Source of the DNA: CAZEHO01 sp964511945 | Lineage (GTDB): Bacteria; Actinomycetota; Acidimicrobiia; Spongiisociales; UBA11373 | NCBI GenBank assembly: GCA_964511945.1 | Contig: CAZEHO010000014.1 | Location: forward strand, 1 to 63,485 | DNA length: 63,485 nt | Direction of reading: 5' to 3' | The notes under the pieces: generated by a model | Told to the model about the DNA's origin: nothing | The model's database searches: none | The model's input: the letters and a program-made list of their open reading frames with translations, nothing else | Position numbers and translations under genes: made by a program | Part shown: positions 58,938-63,485 of the stretch, one piece after another | Layout of the letters: each line of letters starts with the position of its first letter | How positions within the stretch are numbered: position 1 is the first letter of the stretch

Positions 58938-61900
58938 ATGGCCGACCCCCTCACGATCGAGCAACTGCGCGCTCGCGCCACCGACCTCATGCCGGGCGAT
59001 CGACGCCGGTTCCGGCGCCGTCTCTCGGGTGCCGAGAAGATCACGGATCGACGCCACCGGGCGAAAGTGCTCGGTGTCATCGAGCGGGAGATCGAGGAAG
59101 CGGCGGTGATCGCGGCCCGGCGCCGCGCCCTGGTGCCGACGGCCATCGAGTACCCCGATGAGCTGCCAATCACCGATCGGCGGGACGACCTCATGGAAGC
59201 GATCCGTTCCAACCAGGTGGTGATCGTCGCCGGTGAAACCGGATCCGGGAAGAGCACCCAGCTCCCGAAGCTCTGCCTCGAGCTCGGCCGCGGGGTGGAG
59301 CGGATGATCGGCCACACCCAGCCACGGCGGATTGCCGCCCGCTCCATCGCCGAACGGGTCGCCGAAGAGTTGAAGACCAGCGTCGGGGAGTTGGTCGGAT
59401 ACACAGTCCGCTTCACCGATCAGGTCGGAGAGAACACCCTCATCAAGGTGATGACCGACGGGATACTCCTCAACGAGATCCATCACGACCGCCGGCTCGA
59501 CCGCTACGACACGATCATCCTCGATGAGGCCCACGAGCGGACCCTCAACATCGACTTTCTGCTCGGGTACCTCAAGGGCCTGCTCGCCCGACGGCGGGAC
59601 CTGAAGCTGATCATCACTTCGGCAACGATCGACACCGAGCGGTTTGCCGCCCACTTCGATGGTGCCCCGGTCGTCGAAGTCTCGGGCCGGATGTATCCGG
59701 TCGAGGTCCGGTACCGCCCCCTCGATGATCCCGGTTACCCCGAGCCGCGCGACCAACCGCAGGCGATCTGCGACGCCGTTTCAGAGTTGTCCTCCGAGGG
59801 CCGGGGAGACGTGCTCGTGTTCTGCTCCGGGGAACGGGAGATCCGCGACGCCGCCGATGCGCTTGCCGAACTCGGGCTGCGCCATACCGAGGTGCTCCCG
59901 CTCTACGGACGGCTGTCGGCGGCAGAGCAGCACCGTGTGTTCCAGCCCCACACCGGGCGGCGCATCGTGCTTTCGACCAACGTGGCAGAGACGTCGCTCA
60001 CCGTTCCCGGCATCAGGTACGTCGTCGACGCCGGCACCGCCCGGATTTCCCGCTACAGCCGCCGCACCAAGGTGCAGCGGCTTCCGATCGAACCCGTCTC
60101 CCGGGCATCCGCCGGCCAGCGGGCCGGCCGCTGCGGACGTCTCGGTCCTGGGATCTGCATCCGTCTCTACGGCGAAACCGATCACATCGGCAGGCCGGAG
60201 TTCACGGAACCGGAGATCCTCCGCACCAACCTCGCCTCGGTGATCCTGCAGATGGCGGCGCTGGACCTGGGCGAGATCGAGTCGTTCCCATTCCTCGATC
60301 CGCCGGATCACCGGGCCATCCGCGACGGCATCGCCCTGCTCACCGAACTCAAAGCGGTGAACCCGGAACACCAGGGAAGCCGCCGCTGGCTGACCGACCT
60401 GGGGCGCCGCCTGTCGCGGCTCCCGGTCGACCCGAGGATCGGACGCATGATCCTGGAGGCGGGGCGCACCGGGTGTCTCCGTGAGGTTCTGGTGATCGGT
60501 GCCGCCCTCTCCATCCAGGACCCGCGGGAGCGCCCATCCGAGCACGAGGCCCATGCAGATCAACTCCACTCCCGCTTCAAGGACCCGGATTCCGACTTCG
60601 CCGGCTGGCTCCAGCTGTGGGAATACGTGCGCGGTGAGCGAAAGGAGCGCACCTCGAATCAGTTCCGCAAGATGTGCCGCGAGGAATACCTGAACTACCG
60701 GCGGGTACGAGAGTGGCAGGACATTCACAGCCAGCTGCGTGAGATCGCGACAGACCTCGGGTTCACTACCAACCGCAAGCACGCCGATGCCGAGTCGATC
60801 CACAAGGCGCTGCTGACCGGGCTGCTGTCACAGGTCGGGCGCAAGGATCCCGATGGGTACGAGTACCGGGGAGCACGGGGTGCCCGGTTCTCGATTTCAC
60901 CCGGTTCCGGCCTTTTCAAGCGTGCACCCGAGTGGGTGATGGCGGCCGAACTCGTCGAGACGAGCCGGCTCTGGGCACACACGGTGGCCGCATTGCCGGT
61001 GGAGTGGATCGAGGAGGCGGCCGCCCACCTGATCAAGAGGAGGCACGGCGATCCTTGGTGGCAAGCAGACCGGGGAACGGCGGTCGCCAACGAGACCGTC
61101 ACCTTGTACGGCATCCCGATCGCGAGCGACCGCACGGTCCAGCTCGGCCGTCTCGATCCCGAGGCGGCACGCGACCTCTTCATCCGCCATGCTCTGGTCG
61201 CAGGAGAGTGGGAAGCCGGCCACGCCTTTGTCGAACACAACCGGGCCCTGGTCGATGAGGTGCTGGAACTCGAGGCCCGCAAGCGCCAGTCCGATCTGTT
61301 CGTTCGCGACGAAGCCATCGTCGAGTTCTTCAACAGGCGCATCCCCGACGACATCGTGTCGGTCCAACATTTCGATCGCTGGTGGAGGACGGTTCGGCCG
61401 GAGCAGCCGTATCTGCTCGACCTCAGCGTGGACGACCTGCTGGATCCGGATTCCGACCAGCCCGACCCGGAAGCATTCCCTGAGATCTGGCGCCACGGTG
61501 ACCTGGCATTGCCGCTGGAGTATGAGTTCGATTCCGAGAGCCCCACCGACGGGATCACCATCGATGTGCCGACCCACGGGCTGGACCGGTTGAATCCGTC
61601 CGCGTTCCAGTGGCACGTTCCGGGTCGGCGGGCCGAACTGGTCGAGGCGCTGGTGCGATCGCTCCCGAAACAACTGCGGCGCCGCTTCGTTCCGATCAAC
61701 GAGACCGTCGCCGAGTTGCTCGACAAGGTTGGGCCGGACGACGGACCCCTGATTGAAACCGTCCGAACCGGACTCAGCAGGATCGCCGGCGAGGCCGTGC
61801 CGCGAGACGCGTTCGATCTCGATCGGCTGCCGCCTCATCTCCGGCCGCGATTCCGGGTGGTGGGTGATGAAGGCAGCGTTGTCGCCGAGGGTGACGATCT

Positions 61901-62828
61901 CGGGGCCCTGCGCGACCGGCTGGTCGAAGAGACCCGGGCGGCAGTGGCCGGCACCGGGCACAGCATCGAGCGATCCGGGATCACCGACTGGGACTTCGGA
62001 GAGTTGCCGCGCGAGGTCGAAATCGGTGAGGCCGGCCACCGGGCGCGCGCCTACCCGGCGTTGATCGATACCGGCGATTCGGTCGCCATCCGTCTGCTGG
62101 CGACACCTGAGGAGCAGGCCGATGCGATGTGGGATGGCACCGCCCGGCTGCTCCGATTGCACCTGCCCAACCCGAACGCTCTGCTGCGCCCCCTGGTCAC
62201 CGATCAGGCGAAACGGGCGATCCGTTCGGGACCGTACGGGGCACCGGCCGATTGGATTGCCGACTGCGTCGATGCCGCGATGGCCGAGGCCATCGGCGCC
62301 GCCGGAGGCCCCGCCTGGAACGCGGTGGACTTCGACACTCTCTACGACCGGGCCCGGGACACGCTGCCGGACCTGCTCGACCGGATCGGTGAGGAGTCGC
62401 TCGCCGCGCTGGAGACCTTCCGAGCTGCCCACGCCGCCCTCGACCGGGTACCGGCCGGCCTGTTCGATGAAGCGGCCGATGACATTGCCACCCAACTCGA
62501 CCGGCTCGTGTATTCGGGGTTCCTGTCGGGAGTCGGCGCATCCCGGCTCCCGGACATTCACCGGTACCTGCGGGGAGCGCTGCAGCGGTTGGAGAAGCTC
62601 CCGGCCAACCCGGGCCGGGATCACGACGGGCTCACCAGGATCCGCACCCTGGAGGCCGAACACGAGCGACTGCTGGATGCTATCGGCGTCACCCCGGAAC
62701 TCATTGATGTCTCGTGGCAGCTCGAGGAGTTGCGCGTCAGCCTGTTCGCTCAGTCACTCGGTACTCGGGGGAAGGTGAGCGAGAAGCGCATCTCACAGCG
62801 GCTCACCGACATCGCGATCGGCGGCTGA
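58938..62828 (+). CDS. hrpA: ATP-dependent RNA helicase HrpA
   Basis: 1,296 residues, the full HrpA length. Motif I AGETGSGKSTQLPK, motif II ILDEAHERTLN (DEAH box), motif III ITSATIDTERF, motif V VLSTNVAETSLTVPG, motif VI SAGQRAGRCGR; then the helicase-associated and OB-fold domains and the HrpA-specific C-terminal region (about 700-1296). It processes mRNA and rescues stalled ribosomes in Escherichia coli. ATG 58938 (MADPLTIEQLRARATDLM), 19 nt after the preceding stop. Confidence 0.96.
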   Translation: MADPLTIEQLRARATDLMPGDRRRFRRRLSGAEKITDRRHRAKVLGVIEREIEEAAVIAARRRALVPTAIEYPDELPITDRRDDLMEAIRSNQVVIVAGETGSGKSTQLPKLCLELGRGVERMIGHTQPRRIAARSIAERVAEELKTSVGELVGYTVRFTDQVGENTLIKVMTDGILLNEIHHDRRLDRYDTIILDEAHERTLNIDFLLGYLKGLLARRRDLKLIITSATIDTERFAAHFDGAPVVEVSGRMYPVEVRYRPLDDPGYPEPRDQPQAICDAVSELSSEGRGDVLVFCSGEREIRDAADALAELGLRHTEVLPLYGRLSAAEQHRVFQPHTGRRIVLSTNVAETSLTVPGIRYVVDAGTARISRYSRRTKVQRLPIEPVSRASAGQRAGRCGRLGPGICIRLYGETDHIGRPEFTEPEILRTNLASVILQMAALDLGEIESFPFLDPPDHRAIRDGIALLTELKAVNPEHQGSRRWLTDLGRRLSRLPVDPRIGRMILEAGRTGCLREVLVIGAALSIQDPRERPSEHEAHADQLHSRFKDPDSDFAGWLQLWEYVRGERKERTSNQFRKMCREEYLNYRRVREWQDIHSQLREIATDLGFTTNRKHADAESIHKALLTGLLSQVGRKDPDGYEYRGARGARFSISPGSGLFKRAPEWVMAAELVETSRLWAHTVAALPVEWIEEAAAHLIKRRHGDPWWQADRGTAVANETVTLYGIPIASDRTVQLGRLDPEAARDLFIRHALVAGEWEAGHAFVEHNRALVDEVLELEARKRQSDLFVRDEAIVEFFNRRIPDDIVSVQHFDRWWRTVRPEQPYLLDLSVDDLLDPDSDQPDPEAFPEIWRHGDLALPLEYEFDSESPTDGITIDVPTHGLDRLNPSAFQWHVPGRRAELVEALVRSLPKQLRRRFVPINETVAELLDKVGPDDGPLIETVRTGLSRIAGEAVPRDAFDLDRLPPHLRPRFRVVGDEGSVVAEGDDLGALRDRLVEETRAAVAGTGHSIERSGITDWDFGELPREVEIGEAGHRARAYPALIDTGDSVAIRLLATPEEQADAMWDGTARLLRLHLPNPNALLRPLVTDQAKRAIRSGPYGAPADWIADCVDAAMAEAIGAAGGPAWNAVDFDTLYDRARDTLPDLLDRIGEESLAALETFRAAHAALDRVPAGLFDEAADDIATQLDRLVYSGFLSGVGASRLPDIHRYLRGALQRLEKLPANPGRDHDGLTRIRTLEAEHERLLDAIGVTPELIDVSWQLEELRVSLFAQSLGTRGKVSEKRISQRLTDIAIGG

Positions 62829-62875
62829 GCAGGCAGCCGCACAGCACCCCGCAACTCGATAGCCTGGACGGCACC

Positions 62876-63115
62876 ATGGTTCGCATCCCGAAGAAACAGA
62901 CCTGGGCCGAGATGACCACGGCGCAACGAGTCGGCGTCATCGTCGGCGGGCTCATCCAGATCGCGCTTCTCATCGCCGCCCAGCGTGACATTAAGCGGCG
63001 CCCGGCGGATCAGATCCGGGGCAGCAAGCAGGTGTGGCGAGCGGCGTCGATGATCAACTTCGTCGGTCCGATCTCGTACTTCCTGTTCGGCCGGAAGCCG
63101 ACCGAAGCGGCGTAG
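62876..63115 (+). CDS. PLDc_N-like small membrane protein
   Basis: 79 residues: helix VGVIVGGLIQIALLIAAQ, the basic motif DIKRRPADQIRG and helix INFVGPISYFLFGRKP, the PLDc_N (phospholipase D nuclease N-terminal) pattern with no nuclease domain. Role unknown. ATG 62876; TAGCCT (62860-62865) lies 10 nt upstream. Confidence 0.85.
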   Translation: MVRIPKKQTWAEMTTAQRVGVIVGGLIQIALLIAAQRDIKRRPADQIRGSKQVWRAASMINFVGPISYFLFGRKPTEAA

Positions 63116-63118
63116 GGC

Positions 63119-63307
63119 TCAGGGACTCGTCTCGACACCACACTCGGCCAGGGCCGAGCCGCGGTCCTGACCGCCGTATTCGGTCCGCTGAAATGCCGCC
63201 ACCAGGCGAATCTCCCGGTCGGTGAGCTGCTCCCCTTGTGCCGGCATGCCGCCCTTCACCGGCCGTGAGGTGGCGCCGTACTGCTTGGTCGGGATTCTCA
63301 ACGGCAT
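63119..63307 (-). pseudogene. C-terminal fragment of a class I cytochrome c
   Basis: The minus frame reads KQYGATSRPVKGGMPAQGEQ, LTDREIRLVAAFQR, then an end TSP and TGA 63121-63119. This is the GMPAxG...LTDxEI tail of a monoheme cytochrome c. Its heme motif CxxCH would lie beyond 63307, where the plus strand encodes the next gene, so it is probably a fragment. Confidence 0.5.
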
Positions 63308-63485
63308 CGACGTCCGGGAGCCGAGCCACGACACACTGGTCAGCCACGTACACGCCGGCACTCTGGGGTGGATCACGCTCGGGGTCACCGGCATCGGGTT
63401 CCTGATGTTCTCCAAGAACCGAACCGTCACTCCGGAGGAGGCACAGCGAGCCAAAACACTCGCATGGGCAATGACGGGAGCCATC
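63247..63485 (+). CDS. Heme-copper-oxidase subunit-I-like membrane protein, 3'-truncated
   Basis: From ATG 63247 the open frame runs off the window end. ILNGIDVREPSHDTLVSHVH and AGTLGWITLGVTGIGFLMFS give a membrane helix with paired His, as in oxidase or NO-reductase-like subunits, then a charged loop NRTVTPEEAQRAKT. The first ~15 residues overlap the cytochrome c fragment on the other strand, so the N-terminus may be junction sequence. Confidence 0.5.

Overview
The window is a 63.5 kb stretch of high-G+C bacterial chromosome (a metagenome-type scaffold with two 100-N gaps) and most likely comes from an Actinomycetota, plausibly Acidimicrobiia or a nearby deep lineage. The inference rests on two F420-type luciferase-like oxidoreductases and a deazaflavin-dependent nitroreductase-like protein, a wax ester synthase/DGAT, an alpha/beta-hydrolase-cyclase fusion, a LigD-type polymerase domain, and many leaderless starts (a TANNNT box 6-9 nt before ATG or GTG). 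No rRNA, tRNA, CRISPR array, insertion sequence or prophage gene is visible.

Layout. 0-3.1 kb: LLM oxidoreductase and the GTPase TypA. 3.1-12 kb: an accessory-looking district of single small genes in mixed orientation (hydrolases, SRPBCC, hypothetical and membrane proteins, NfeD-stomatin pair, hydrolase-cyclase fusion), separated by two families of short interspersed repeats that all point the same way. 12-21.8 kb: GNAT, DDN-like enzyme, a probably inactive S41 protease homologue, WS/DGAT, DNA glycosylase, Na/Ca exchanger, a MarR regulator divergent from an MBL-hydrolase/alpha-beta-hydrolase operon, SRAP protein. 21.8-32 kb: NCS2 permease, a giant (~1,984 aa) polytopic membrane protein broken by an assembly gap, and a divergent NarL-type two-component pair. 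32-37.6 kb: two ABC export modules (FtsX/MacB-like and ABC-2/DrrAB-like) around a DUF4342 protein. 37.6-46.3 kb: a heptamer tandem repeat with a gap, LLM oxidoreductase, truncated MpaB-like protein, a lipid-anchored octaheme cytochrome with a collagen-like stalk, a second NarL-type two-component system, an ammonium-transporter remnant, a phytoene-desaturase-family flavoprotein, and a rhodanese. 46.3-52.3 kb: TetR plus a heterodimeric ABC exporter, a small membrane protein, a VOC protein and a 5'-3' exonuclease. 52.4-63.5 kb: DUF454 protein, a hypothetical protein, a two-rhodanese sulfurtransferase with an extra domain, a fused AP-endonuclease/LigD-polymerase protein, a glycosyltransferase, a membrane protein, the helicase HrpA, a PLDc_N-like protein and a truncated heme-copper-oxidase-like gene.

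How genes work together. Clear operons are NfeD-SPFH, WS/DGAT-small gene-S41 homologue (4-nt overlaps), MBL-hydrolase, DUF4342-ABC-FtsX-DUF6544, ABC-2 ATPase-permease, TetR-ABC-ABC, glycosyltransferase-AP endonuclease/polymerase, and the two kinase-regulator pairs. Four genes (near 15.1, 45.2, 51.3 and 58.2 kb) need one extra base to read through; all four are shifts of the same sense, so missing bases in the assembly are as likely as real decay.

The most unusual items are the collagen-stalked octaheme lipoprotein with a DosR-like palindrome in front of it and a NarL-type system behind it, the AP-endonuclease/LigD-polymerase fusion, the same-orientation repeats bounding single genes at 3.5-6.2 kb, and the giant membrane protein whose gap can be predicted to be 63 nt.
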